Source: Bacteroidota bacterium (GTDB lineage: Bacteria; Bacteroidota; Bacteroidia; UBA4408). From it: a stretch of DNA of 64,000 nucleotides. The position numbers and the translations under genes were made by a program. The notes under the pieces were generated by a model. That model saw only the letters and a program-made list of their open reading frames with translations. It ran no database searches and was not told the origin of the DNA. How positions within the stretch are numbered: the first letter of the stretch is position 1; every line of letters starts with the position of its first letter. Below are positions 9,997 through 22,436 of the stretch, one piece after another. The DNA lies in the NCBI GenBank assembly GCA_016721765.1, contig JADKHO010000004.1, positions 434,001-498,000 of the forward strand, read 5' to 3'.

Positions 9997-10659
9997 TCAA
10001 ATATTTTGACTGACTACAGCTTTATGAATTTCCGCAAATTCACTTAAAATCATTGCAGTTGCTCCCCACACATGATGCCCGCCAATGTTGAAATAGGGAA
10101 CTTTAACTTGAGTCAAATCATGCGCATTTAATCCGCGGCTTAAGTCCATTATTTTATGTTGTCTTAACGTATCTTCCAGCAGCACTGATGTTGCAACATC
10201 AATCAGCTCAGCAACTTCTCTTTCATTCCTTTTAAAAGAAAGAGGACCTTTTGCAATACCAACTGCAGGATGTACCAAAAAATTACTGGGTGGAATATAA
10301 AGCGAAGTGAGCGTACCAATGATTTCAATGTTAGTTTTTGAAACACCAATTTCCTCCTCAGTTTCGCGCAAAGCAGTCTCTAAAGGGTTCGCATCCCCTG
10401 CTTCAATTTTACCTCCTGGTAAGCTTATCTGCCCACTGTGAATTCCTTCATACGAAGTGCGTAAGGTTAGCACAAAATGAGGAACTCCGCTAAGCTCATA
10501 CAATAAAATCAAAACACTCCCTTCGCGATAGTCCTTAATAGTTTTTAAATAATGCTCAGATGACAAACGGTGCGCGGGAGCCATTTGCTGATGCGCCGCA
10601 GCCCCAGGTAAAGGTCCAGATAATTGCTGTTTTAAACGAAGGATGTACTCCGGATGCAT
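9997..10659 (-). CDS. NUDIX hydrolase, CoA pyrophosphatase type (NudL-like)
   Basis: The 220-residue protein has a complete NUDIX box: GGKIEAGDANPLETALRETEEEIG, matching G-x5-E-x7-R-E-x2-E-E-x-G-like spacing (written in two parts here only as a description of the motif). It is preceded by the LPG of SLPGGK, typical of the CoA diphosphatase subfamily. The likely reaction is cleavage of CoA or a related nucleotide diphosphate to 4'-phosphopantetheine and ADP. Start ATG at 10659. About 100 bases separate it from the ABC exporter downstream. Confidence 0.82.
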   Translation of the reverse strand: MHPEYILRLKQQLSGPLPGAAAHQQMAPAHRLSSEHYLKTIKDYREGSVLILLYELSGVPHFVLTLRTSYEGIHSGQISLPGGKIEAGDANPLETALRETEEEIGVSKTNIEIIGTLTSLYIPPSNFLVHPAVGIAKGPLSFKRNEREVAELIDVATSVLLEDTLRQHKIMDLSRGLNAHDLTQVKVPYFNIGGHHVWGATAMILSEFAEIHKAVVSQNI

Positions 10660-10754
10660 AAGTTTAAAAATAGGTATTGATCCAACTAAACGATTTCGTT
10701 AACATTTCAAAGATAAAAAAGCTAGATAAAATTAAACGCTAGAATCAATCGCGC

Positions 10755-11468
10755 TTATTTATAAAGTAAAAAGATAGCCGGTCGCTTATGCAAATTGGGG
10801 ACTTGTCGCTTCCATTCAGCAATTGATTTTGTTTTTATCATTTCGCTCGGAAGACTTATATCCACAGCGATACACAAAAGTGTGTGGTTGCTGCAATTTT
10901 TTAATAAATCTTCAACCAGATGATTGTTGCGAAAGGGTGTTTCAATAAATAGTTGCGTTTGATGCTGACTTTGCACAATTTTTTCGAGTTCCTTTATTTT
11001 ACGAACGCGCTCGCTTCTATCTATTGGAAGATATCCTTGAAAAGCAAAACTTTGTCCGTTAAAACCAGATCCCATCAGGGCTAGCAAGATGGATGAAGGT
11101 CCTACCAAAGGCACAACTTCTATATTTTGCTGATGTGCCCATTTTACAGCTTCGGCACCCGGATCGGCAATGCCCGGACAACCTGCTTCAGAAATAACAC
11201 CTAAGTTTTTGCCTTGTTTCAAACATTGCATGCTTTCTGCCAATGCTGCAAAATCGGTATGCTTATTTAAAAGATGTAGCTTTATTTCTTGCAATGGCTT
11301 TTTAATTCCAAGCTTTTTCAAATACTGTCTTGCCCATTTTTCATTTTCAACCAAGTACTCGTCAATCTCGTTCACAATGGCATACACACTTGCAGGAATG
11401 CTAGCGAGTGGATCTACTTCACCTAAGGTAGTTGGGATTAAATACAATTTTGCTTTTGCTTTTTCCAT
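10755..11468 (-). CDS. RsmI-like SAM-dependent methyltransferase (tetrapyrrole methylase fold)
   Basis: This 237-residue protein has the tetrapyrrole-methylase fold. Visible motifs are KLYLIPTTLGE at the N-terminus, GVISEAGCPGIADPGA, and VPLVGPSSILLALMGSGFNGQSF. These resemble RsmI, which 2'-O-methylates C1402 of 16S rRNA. The N-terminus is different: it has YLVENEKWARQYLKKL where RsmI has the AEDTR motif. It is therefore the RsmI-like paralogue common in Bacteroidota rather than RsmI itself, and its substrate is not established. Its start lies one base after the mnmE stop, so the two are probably one operon. Confidence 0.82.
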   Translation of the reverse strand: MEKAKAKLYLIPTTLGEVDPLASIPASVYAIVNEIDEYLVENEKWARQYLKKLGIKKPLQEIKLHLLNKHTDFAALAESMQCLKQGKNLGVISEAGCPGIADPGAEAVKWAHQQNIEVVPLVGPSSILLALMGSGFNGQSFAFQGYLPIDRSERVRKIKELEKIVQSQHQTQLFIETPFRNNHLVEDLLKNCSNHTLLCIAVDISLPSEMIKTKSIAEWKRQVPNLHKRPAIFLLYK

Positions 11469-11469
11469 G

Positions 11470-12855
11470 TTACTTTCCGATACAAAAGCGTGAAAAAATT
11501 GAATCTAAAACGTCTTCATTAGAAATCTCACCACTCAGTTCACCCAAAAACTCAAGTGCTCTGCGTAAATCCAATGCAATTAATTCGGTAGTAATTTTAT
11601 TATCAATTCCAATTAATACTTCGTCCAGCGCATTAGATGCTTTTTGCAAACCTTCGTAATGCCTGAGGTTAGTAATAATTTGAGAATGCTGTGTTTCCTC
11701 TCCATCAAATAACAATTTATTTAGCGCTGTTTTTAGCTCCTCAATTCCTGATTTATTTTTTGCGGAGGCCAATACCACATTTTTTTGCACCTTCAAAAGT
11801 GCTAAAGAACTTTCGCTGCACAAATCACTCTTATTGGCAATTAATAAAAAAGGAATTTCAAATACGGATGCTGCGTTCAACTCGTTTGTTAAATCCTGTG
11901 AAGTTATAATTTGAGAGGCATCTGAAACATAAAGTAAAATACGTGCATTCTTAATTTTTTCATAACTCTTCTCCACTCCCATTTTCTCAATTTCATCCTC
12001 TGCAACACGCAACCCGGCAGTATCAATAAAACGAAAAGCAACTCCATTTACATTCAATACCTCTTCAATTGTATCACGTGTGGTTCCAGCAATGTGGCTC
12101 ACCAAAGCCCGTTCCTCATTCAATAAAGTATTTAACAAAGTCGATTTTCCGGCGTTAGGTTTTCCTGCAATGGCAACCGGAACGCCATTCTTTAATACAT
12201 TTCCTAAACGAAACGATTCAATGAGCGGCCGCAATTGCGCTTGTACTAATTTTACCAAACTTACAAATTGGCTACGGTTGGCAAACTCAACGTCTTCTTC
12301 TGAAAAATCTAACTCCAACTCCAATAAGGCAGCAAAATCAATTAATTGTTGTCGGAGTTGCTGAATATCCTTACTAAATCCGCCCCGCATCTGTTGTAAG
12401 GCCAAGCGATGCGCTGCTTCATTATCGGCAGCAATTACATCCGCTACAGCCTCCGCCTGACTTAAATCCATCTTTCCATTAAAAAATGCACGCATGGTAA
12501 ATTCACCGGGCCTCGCCATCCTTAGCCCGTTTCGCAAGAGCAAACCAATAATTTGTTGCTGAATATAGGGTGAACCATGGCAGGAAATTTCTACCGTATT
12601 TTCACCTGTAAAGGATTTAGTGCCTAAGAAAACGCTTACTAACACTTCATCTATGATTTTTTCACCGTCGCGAATCGTTCCAAAATGCAGGCTATGTGTT
12701 TTTGATGCATTTAGCTTTTGCTTGCCACCTACCCCGTAAAAAACCTTTGCACACTGAGTCAATGCATCTTTTCCTGAAACTCGAATTATAGAAATTGCTC
12801 CAATTCCGGGTGCTGTTGCCAGCGCAACAATCGTATCGTCGGGATATTTTTTCAT
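11470..12855 (-). CDS. mnmE: tRNA modification GTPase MnmE (TrmE)
   Basis: With MnmG, MnmE makes the 5-carboxymethylaminomethyl group on wobble uridine 34 of several tRNAs. The 461 residues hold an N-terminal tetrahydrofolate-binding domain (DTIVALATAPGIGAISIIRVSG), a helical domain, and an inserted G domain with P-loop GKPNAGKSTL, G2 GTTRDTIEE, G3 DTAGL and G4 NKSD. The C-terminus ends FCIGK, the conserved catalytic cysteine motif C-[IL]-G-K. All key residues are present. Confidence 0.96.
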   Translation of the reverse strand: MKKYPDDTIVALATAPGIGAISIIRVSGKDALTQCAKVFYGVGGKQKLNASKTHSLHFGTIRDGEKIIDEVLVSVFLGTKSFTGENTVEISCHGSPYIQQQIIGLLLRNGLRMARPGEFTMRAFFNGKMDLSQAEAVADVIAADNEAAHRLALQQMRGGFSKDIQQLRQQLIDFAALLELELDFSEEDVEFANRSQFVSLVKLVQAQLRPLIESFRLGNVLKNGVPVAIAGKPNAGKSTLLNTLLNEERALVSHIAGTTRDTIEEVLNVNGVAFRFIDTAGLRVAEDEIEKMGVEKSYEKIKNARILLYVSDASQIITSQDLTNELNAASVFEIPFLLIANKSDLCSESSLALLKVQKNVVLASAKNKSGIEELKTALNKLLFDGEETQHSQIITNLRHYEGLQKASNALDEVLIGIDNKITTELIALDLRRALEFLGELSGEISNEDVLDSIFSRFCIGK

Positions 12856-12953
12856 GTGTGAACTAGCTGCAATCTAAACAAAAATTGCAGGTTGCGAAAT
12901 AATGGAAATTAGCTGAATAGTACTAGTAAAAAAGCAAAGCCTCCGCCGGAAAA

Positions 12954-13811
12954 TTATTTATCCTCCTTCTTCTCGCCTTTTGAGGCGTGTTCAATAGCTT
13001 TCGATAAATCCTTTAAGTCATCCTTTGAAAAGTACTTACCCATTGAGTGATCTGCATACACAATTTCACCATTGTGTGGATCCACCACAAATACCGATTT
13101 TACAGCTGTAGCCGATAATTGCAAATAATAAAAAGAGGAATCACCACTTTCAATCAAACGTTCAATTGTTTCCTTTTTACAAAATTCAGTCTTATTGGCA
13201 TAGGTCTTTTTAAAATCTTCTTCATCCATCTTATCCCCGATAATTTCGGGACATATCAACAAAATGCGCTCTTTAATTTTTCCGGCTTGGTGCTTATAAT
13301 TTTTTTCTAACAGTTCGCGCATTTTTTCCAAATCGCCCTTAATTTCTTCGGTCTGCACTTTTGTAACCGTAGCAATTATCGATTGCACCATATTTTTAAC
13401 CCGGTAAGAACAATTGTACATGACTAATTCATTTTGAAAATGGTTGGTTGGACAATAGGCTAGCATATCAATAAATTCGTAACCACTCAAAGTTGCTTTT
13501 CCTCCATTTACTAGTGCAAGACAATTGTACAATTCCTCCGATTCTTCAGTGCTCATATTTACCAGTAATAAAAAGGAAGCCTTTTTATCGCGCAGTTTTT
13601 TATTTAAATCCTTTTTGTAATTGATAAATTTATAGGGTGTTAGCTTCCAATACTTTTTAATGGCATGCACCATACTTGAATCATAAGCAGCATTATCGGT
13701 CAAAACAATATAGGTGGTAGATGCAATAAATCGCTCATAATCATTGGTCATTTTAAAACCTAAGGAGGCATATTGGGCTGAGCAATGGAGTGATAAAGCA
13801 ACTAAAATCAA
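12954..13811 (-). CDS. Exported protein of unknown function; N-terminus probably frameshifted
   Basis: I do not recognise this 285-residue protein. It has signal-peptide features (LVALSLHCSAQ), a mixed alpha/beta body and a charged C-terminus rich in Lys/Glu. As read, it starts at a TTG at 13811. An ATG lies at 13828-13830 followed by nine A on the minus strand. With eight A the reading would be MKKNLLLILVALSLHCSAQ, a standard signal peptide fused in frame to the protein. The true start is therefore probably the ATG at 13830. Segments such as VFVVDPHNGEIVYAD hint at a thioredoxin-like or scaffold fold, but this is weak. Confidence 0.65.
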   Translation of the reverse strand: MILVALSLHCSAQYASLGFKMTNDYERFIASTTYIVLTDNAAYDSSMVHAIKKYWKLTPYKFINYKKDLNKKLRDKKASFLLLVNMSTEESEELYNCLALVNGGKATLSGYEFIDMLAYCPTNHFQNELVMYNCSYRVKNMVQSIIATVTKVQTEEIKGDLEKMRELLEKNYKHQAGKIKERILLICPEIIGDKMDEEDFKKTYANKTEFCKKETIERLIESGDSSFYYLQLSATAVKSVFVVDPHNGEIVYADHSMGKYFSKDDLKDLSKAIEHASKGEKKEDK

Positions 13812-14000
13812 GAGTAGATTTTTTTTTCATAAAAAAGGTGTTTGAATTACTTTACTTTTTATTGGAACAAAATTAGATTTGAATTAGGTTTCTAAAAATA
13901 GGAAAAACTTTGTTTCCACAGGATGATTAAAAAGTATGATTTTTATCAATTAAAAATACTATTTTTCATTTTCTAATTAAAAGCAATAAATAAGTTTAGT

Positions 14001-15752
14001 ATGAAAAAACGGATAGCCCTTCTCATTCTTACAATTACCCTTACTATTGGATACTCAAGTGCAAGCTTTGCTCAATGTAGTATTGATTCGAGCCAAACCC
14101 AACCCGGAATACATCCGGACACATTGGTGAATGCAACAGTAAATCAGTTCTATTCTCAAGACGTAACCTTTGTTATGATAACAGATACTCTTGGCTTAAC
14201 GGTTTCCAACTTTTTTATACAAGCAATTAATGGCTTGCCAATTGGTATGCAATGGACCTGCAACAATGCTTCAAGTGGTTGCAACTACAATCCGGCAGTG
14301 AACTTATATGGATGTGTTAGTATTTATGGAACTCCGGCACTTCCCGGGAGCTATCCACTTAATATTACAGTGGTAGCAACAGTTGCCTTGATAGGAAATC
14401 AAACCTTTAATTTTAATTCCAATCTTTTGGTTAATCCGGCAAGCATTAGCAATGCAGGTTTTACACTCAATAATGCTTTGGGCTGTGCCCCGCTAACTGT
14501 TGGCTTTAGCAGCAATTTGGGAACACAGGATTATTATCATTGGGATTTTGGCAATGGCGATAGCAGCTTAGTTGAAAATCCGGCAGATGTAACTTATACC
14601 AACCCCGGTAATTTTATCATAACCCAAACCACCATTGCAGATACTAACTCTTATTACTATTTAACAGCCGTAAAAATCGACAGTATTCCAAACAATGCAG
14701 GAATTTTGGATACGCCCGATATGTATATTTTACTTAAAAATCAATCGGGTACTACTGTGTATGATTCACGTCCAGCCATTACTAATACCAATCCACCTTA
14801 TACCTTTAGTATTCAAAATCTGCAACTTTCTAATCAAACTTATGTTCTTCAGGTATGGGACGAAGATTCGGGAATAACCGCTCCGGATGATCCGCTTGGT
14901 ACTATTTCCTTTCAAGGTACCGATTCCACAGGAATTGCCTATGCAACAGTTTCGGGTGCAAGTGGCAGATTAAAACTTACTTACAACATCACCATCATTC
15001 ATCCGCAAACGTTAATTACTACCGATACCATTCATGTGTATCCAAATGCAATAACTCCAATAATTACTGCAAGTGGTTCGCTTAGCTTTTGCGATGGCGA
15101 TACTGTGTTTCTCACTTCAAGCAATGCAACAGGAAATCAATGGTATAAAAATGGCAATTTATTAGTTGGAGATACCAGCCAAACACTTGCTGTTACTTCA
15201 ACAGGAAATTATTTTGATCTAAGCACAAATTCGTTCGGGTGCACCGATACCTCAACAACGCTTCAACTAAGTGTTAATCCCCCACCGCCTTATCCTAACT
15301 TTGCGGTAAATGGCAATGTGTTAAATGCTGCTGTTTTTGGCACCTTCACCTTTCAATGGATTTTAAATGATACTGCCATTAGTGGCGCTACAGCAAATAC
15401 TTACACCGCATTAATTTCAGGGAATTACCGTTTGCAAATTACCGATGTGAATGGTTGCAGTCGAAAATCTTTTCCCATAAACATTGTGGTAACGGGCATT
15501 CATTCTTCTGTATTTGCCAATGAATGGACTGTTTATCCTAATCCTGCAAAAAATGAAGTGCAAATTAATAGCAGTGCTGATGTGCTTACCACACAGATCA
15601 CAATTAGTGATATGCTTGGAAATAAAATATATGTCAATGAAGTAAAACCCGGAAAATTGCTCCTAGATATTAGCACTTGGAATAAAGGTATTTATTTTAT
15701 TCACCTGCAATCCGCTAAACAAAGTGAAGTGCTTAAACTATTGGTTGAATAA
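14001..15752 (+). CDS. T9SS-secreted cell-surface protein with PKD domain
   Basis: The 583-residue protein starts with a signal peptide (ALLILTITLTIGYSSASFAQ). A PKD-like domain lies near residues 150-220 (HWDFGNGDSSLVENPADVTY). Ig-like stretches with QWYKNGNLL and FQWILNDTAI motifs follow. The C-terminal 75 residues form a type A T9SS sorting domain, with VYPNPAKNEVQI at its start and a WNKGIYFIHL strand near the end. It would be exported by Sec, then moved across the outer membrane by the type IX system. Ligand unknown. Confidence 0.88.
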   Translation: MKKRIALLILTITLTIGYSSASFAQCSIDSSQTQPGIHPDTLVNATVNQFYSQDVTFVMITDTLGLTVSNFFIQAINGLPIGMQWTCNNASSGCNYNPAVNLYGCVSIYGTPALPGSYPLNITVVATVALIGNQTFNFNSNLLVNPASISNAGFTLNNALGCAPLTVGFSSNLGTQDYYHWDFGNGDSSLVENPADVTYTNPGNFIITQTTIADTNSYYYLTAVKIDSIPNNAGILDTPDMYILLKNQSGTTVYDSRPAITNTNPPYTFSIQNLQLSNQTYVLQVWDEDSGITAPDDPLGTISFQGTDSTGIAYATVSGASGRLKLTYNITIIHPQTLITTDTIHVYPNAITPIITASGSLSFCDGDTVFLTSSNATGNQWYKNGNLLVGDTSQTLAVTSTGNYFDLSTNSFGCTDTSTTLQLSVNPPPPYPNFAVNGNVLNAAVFGTFTFQWILNDTAISGATANTYTALISGNYRLQITDVNGCSRKSFPINIVVTGIHSSVFANEWTVYPNPAKNEVQINSSADVLTTQITISDMLGNKIYVNEVKPGKLLLDISTWNKGIYFIHLQSAKQSEVLKLLVE

Positions 15753-15767
15753 GTAAAAAGGAATGCT

Positions 15768-16529
15768 TTAAGCGGAGGCAATTTTTTCTTTCACTGGATG
15801 AAATGCATCGCTTTGCTCAATAGCCTCCATTATCTGACTTAGGATCGCGTCCGAATCGGCTTCAAAGTCAATGTTTAATGGTGCTTTAAACCTTATAGAA
15901 AGTTCAGTTCCACGTTTCTTCAACCACATGCCTCGCTTGTCGAATGCAGTTCGAAATCCATTAATAACCACAGGAATTACAATGGGTTTATATTGCTTAA
16001 TAATATGTATGGTACCGCGGCGCCCCGGTGCAAATGGAGTTGTGGTGCCTTGCGGAAAAGTGATTACCCAGCCCGCATTCAGCGCCTTTTCAATCACTGA
16101 AAACTCACTCACTTCTACTTGACGTGAAATATTTTTTCCTGCTTCCCGCCAAGTTCTTTTCACTTGTAATGATCCGGCATAGGCAAATATTTTGGGTAAG
16201 ATGCCATCCTTCATAGTTTCCTGCGCAGCAATAAAACTCGCGGTTGTAACCGGATTGAGTAAATAAACCGGGTTGGAAATGGAATTTCTAAATTTCCATT
16301 TCACGCTGCAAAACACATGTATATAAGCAATCACATCTGCAAAATAAGTTTGATGATTGCTTACAAAAAGAATATTTGTTTTAGGCAGGTACTCAAAATG
16401 TTCTGTGCCTTCCACTTTAGTTTTATTGAGCCAACTAAAACTCGGAAAGGTAACCATACCGATTAATGAAATCAGCAAGCGCTTTACAACCACTATATTT
16501 CCAAAAACATCCCGCTTGAATAAAGGCAT
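15768..16529 (-). CDS. Lysophospholipid acyltransferase (PlsC family)
   Basis: A 253-residue acyltransferase of the 1-acyl-glycerol-3-phosphate type. The acceptor-site histidine lies in FVSNHQTYFADV; here His and Asp are separated by five residues rather than the usual four. A second motif, ITFPQGTTTPF, corresponds to the FPEGT block, with Gln in place of Glu. A third block is PIVIPVVINGF. These variants suggest a substrate different from classical PlsC. It converges with the T9SS protein (15-base gap) and is 7 bases downstream of the SpoIIE protein. Confidence 0.82.
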   Translation of the reverse strand: MPLFKRDVFGNIVVVKRLLISLIGMVTFPSFSWLNKTKVEGTEHFEYLPKTNILFVSNHQTYFADVIAYIHVFCSVKWKFRNSISNPVYLLNPVTTASFIAAQETMKDGILPKIFAYAGSLQVKRTWREAGKNISRQVEVSEFSVIEKALNAGWVITFPQGTTTPFAPGRRGTIHIIKQYKPIVIPVVINGFRTAFDKRGMWLKKRGTELSIRFKAPLNIDFEADSDAILSQIMEAIEQSDAFHPVKEKIASA

Positions 16530-16536
16530 TCTTTAG

Positions 16537-18531
16537 TTAAATTTTTATTCCAATCACCAAAACATCATCCACCTGCTCATTGTTTGCTTTCCAGGCATCA
16601 AAATTTATTCTTAATTTTTCTTCTTGCTCTACTACAGGCAATTCTGCAATAGTAACAAGTAATTCTTTTAATTGAGCGTATTTAAATTTTTTATTTTGAT
16701 AGCCTCCAAACTGATCTGCATACCCATCGGTATACAAATAAACCGAATCACCTTTCTCCACATCAATTTTTTTATTTTGAAAAGGGGTAGGTGTTCCCGC
16801 ATAAATTCCTATGGGTTGCTTATCACCCTTGTATTCCGTGAGTTTCCCTTTTCGAATATGAATCAGTGGATTATTCGCTCCGGCAAATTCCAATATGTAC
16901 TTCTTTTCTCCCTTTGGATTTACTTCCATTCCTAGCGTGCACAAGGATATATCCATTCCATCACGACTCTCTCCATCTGCACCGGTTTGCTTTAATGCTT
17001 TAATGACTTCTTCCCGCAAGTGAAACAAAATTTCACCGGGCTGTGTAAAATTCTGCTCGTTCACAATCTGGTTCAAAAGTGAATTCCCAATCATGCTCAT
17101 AAAAGCGCCGGGTACGCCATGTCCTGTGCAATCTACTGCTGCAATGATGGATTTATTCCCCTGCGAACTAGCCCAATAAAAATCACCGCTCACCACATTG
17201 CGGGGCTGAAACAAAATAAACAATTCCGGAAAAAGCGAATGAATGTATTCCTTCGAAGGCAATAAGGCTTGCTGAATCTTTTGAGCATAATTTATACTAT
17301 CCGTTATATCCTTATTCTGTTCGGATATCTGTTGATTCTTTTTCTCCAACAAAAAATTATTTCGTTTCCGTTCACGATTTTGGCGGTTAAGTGCAAGCAC
17401 TGATCCAATCGCCAACAAAAGCATAATTACAAAAGCATTGCGAATCCAACGTTGTTTATCATTTTCTAACTCTTTATTCCGGGTTTCTAATTGCAGCCGC
17501 TCAATTTCCTTTTGTTTGCTCTTGTTTTCAAACTTTGCCTCGGTGAGGCGGATGTGGTTTAAATTCTCTTCACTCATTACATCGTCCTTATATTGCACAT
17601 ACAATTTATAATAGTAATAAGCTTGTTCTATATCTCCCTTTTTTTCGAAGAGCTTGTACAACTCCATGTAATTTTCCTTTAAATCGGGCACCTGTCTTAA
17701 TTCCAATGCATGTTGCAAGGAATTCCGATATGCCTCTATTGCTTCATCCCATTGGCCATTTTCTCTGCGCACATCGCCAACTGCAGCATACGCCGATATT
17801 AATTGAAAGGTATTTTTATTACGAAGCAAAATATTAACGCCTTTGGTCAAAAACTCATCGGCCCTCCGCTCCATATTTTTTTTGTGATATAAATACCCCA
17901 TCTGCGCATATAAGCGACCAATGTTCACACTATCCTTTACAGCCAAATTCAACCAAAGAGATTTATTATTGTAATAAATGGCGCTGTCGTAATTTTCCAT
18001 TAAGGAATACGTCAAACCAATGTTATTGTACAATTTGGGCATTCCTTCGGTATACGATTTGTCCTTAAATAATTTTAAAGCCATAAAGTTATACTGAAGT
18101 GTACGCCTGTAATCCCCGGTTGAATTAAACACACGCGCAATATTCAAATAGGCATTTCCCAAACCGGTTTCAGTTCCCGGTAATTGCTTAAAAAGTTCTA
18201 TTGCCTTTTTGTGAATTTCAACCGCTCTCTCAGCATCGCCCATATCGTGGTAGAACGTACCAATAGCGTCATAAATTTGTGCTTCCATGGGCCTGTCTTT
18301 GTACTTTATTGCCAAGCGCAAAGCTTCCTCTGTATAAGTCAATCCTTCCTTTAAATCTTCAAAACCAAGTTCCCAACCCAAGGCGGAATAAATTTTTATC
18401 AGTTTAACGCTATCACTGGTGGTAGCAGCCATTTTGCGCAACATAATAATATCCTTAGTGTCTTCTGCATAGCACGAAAAACCTACGTTAATTAGTATTA
18501 AAAAAATAAAATTTCTACGCAAAAAATTCAT
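16537..18531 (-). CDS. TPR-SpoIIE phosphatase signalling protein
   Basis: The 664 residues contain, in order, a signal peptide, about seven TPR repeats in the periplasm (residues 25-340), a transmembrane helix (AFVIMLLLAIGSVLALN), a short coiled coil, and a cytoplasmic PP2C/SpoIIE domain. The phosphatase motifs are visible: SGDFYWA, AAVDCTGHGVPGAFMSM, and DSVYLYTDGYADQFGG. Such proteins relay an envelope signal to serine dephosphorylation of an anti-sigma antagonist or similar target. No partner kinase is next to it. It is 24 bases after the mutase gene and could be cotranscribed. Confidence 0.87.
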   Translation of the reverse strand: MNFLRRNFIFLILINVGFSCYAEDTKDIIMLRKMAATTSDSVKLIKIYSALGWELGFEDLKEGLTYTEEALRLAIKYKDRPMEAQIYDAIGTFYHDMGDAERAVEIHKKAIELFKQLPGTETGLGNAYLNIARVFNSTGDYRRTLQYNFMALKLFKDKSYTEGMPKLYNNIGLTYSLMENYDSAIYYNNKSLWLNLAVKDSVNIGRLYAQMGYLYHKKNMERRADEFLTKGVNILLRNKNTFQLISAYAAVGDVRRENGQWDEAIEAYRNSLQHALELRQVPDLKENYMELYKLFEKKGDIEQAYYYYKLYVQYKDDVMSEENLNHIRLTEAKFENKSKQKEIERLQLETRNKELENDKQRWIRNAFVIMLLLAIGSVLALNRQNRERKRNNFLLEKKNQQISEQNKDITDSINYAQKIQQALLPSKEYIHSLFPELFILFQPRNVVSGDFYWASSQGNKSIIAAVDCTGHGVPGAFMSMIGNSLLNQIVNEQNFTQPGEILFHLREEVIKALKQTGADGESRDGMDISLCTLGMEVNPKGEKKYILEFAGANNPLIHIRKGKLTEYKGDKQPIGIYAGTPTPFQNKKIDVEKGDSVYLYTDGYADQFGGYQNKKFKYAQLKELLVTIAELPVVEQEEKLRINFDAWKANNEQVDDVLVIGIKI

Positions 18532-18555
18532 GGTTTAAGCTTTTGTAACTTTAGC

Positions 18556-21936
<3,381 letters not shown>

Positions 21937-21959
21937 TTCTGTAGGCTGTGTTATTCCTG

Positions 21960-21967
21960 CAAAGATA
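21960..21967 (-). promoter_or_regulatory. -7 element upstream of icmF
   Basis: On the minus strand the bases read TATCTTTG, matching TAnnTTTG of Bacteroidota promoters, about 24 bases before the icmF ATG. A clear -33 TTG at the right distance is not seen, so this is tentative. Confidence 0.4.
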
Positions 21968-22006
21968 AAAATTCAAATGAGAAGAATTTTTGAATATTTT
22001 GAGGTG

Positions 22007-22069
22007 GTGATTAGCTGATGTTGTGATTAGCTGATGCGGTGATTAGCCGATTAGCTAATGTTGATTAGT
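22007..22069 (+). repeat. Short tandem repeat, period about 16 bases
   Basis: Units of GTGATTAGCTGATG-like sequence start at 22007, 22023 and 22039, with degenerate continuation (TTAGCTAATG, TTGATTAG). It lies just upstream of the icmF promoter region and begins the gene-free stretch 21968-22436. No coding sequence is seen there. Confidence 0.7.
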
Positions 22070-22140
22070 TAATTATCAGAAGAATTGGTGAATTGTTGAA
22101 AGTCGGATGGAAGTTGAAACCCGGATGAATCGATTTTTGG

Positions 22141-22198
22141 TATCCCCCGCAGGCGGGGGCAGGGGGTGGTTAGGAACGCAGATTTATTAAGATGATTA
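22141..22198 (+). repeat. 58-bp intergenic direct repeat, copy 1
   Basis: The unit begins with a GC-rich hairpin: CCCCCGC, AG, GCGGGGG at 22144-22159. It continues through AGGGGGTGGTTAGGAA and an AT-rich end (GCAGATTTATTAAGATGATT). It is strikingly GC-rich against AT-rich surroundings. Copy 2 is 131 bases downstream with about six differences. Confidence 0.85.
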
Positions 22199-22271
22199 TG
22201 ATTTTTTATGCTTTGTTTTCAAGGTGCTGAATTATTAGAATTTTTGAAAAAGATGATGCTGAAAATTCAAG

Positions 22272-22329
22272 TATCCTCCGCAGGCGGGGGCAGGGGGTGG
22301 TTAGGAATTCAGATTTATTAAGATAATCA
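22272..22329 (+). repeat. 58-bp intergenic direct repeat, copy 2
   Basis: Same unit as at 22141. The first arm has one change (CCTCCGC), which leaves a G-T pairing in the hairpin. The AT-rich end is shared with further copies at about 23569 (inverted) and 57829. Confidence 0.85.
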
Positions 22330-22436
22330 AGACTATATCTTTTGATTCATTTAAATACTTTTTAAAACAAATTTCATAGCGTCATATTTTGTCGTTATTC
22401 GAACATACTTTTGTTGCAACTAAAAACAAAAGCATT

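Noticed and set aside
11170..11493. 107-residue plus-strand ORF opposite the RsmI-like gene
   Set aside because: It is antisense to a clear methylase gene and has Ser/Cys-rich shadow composition.
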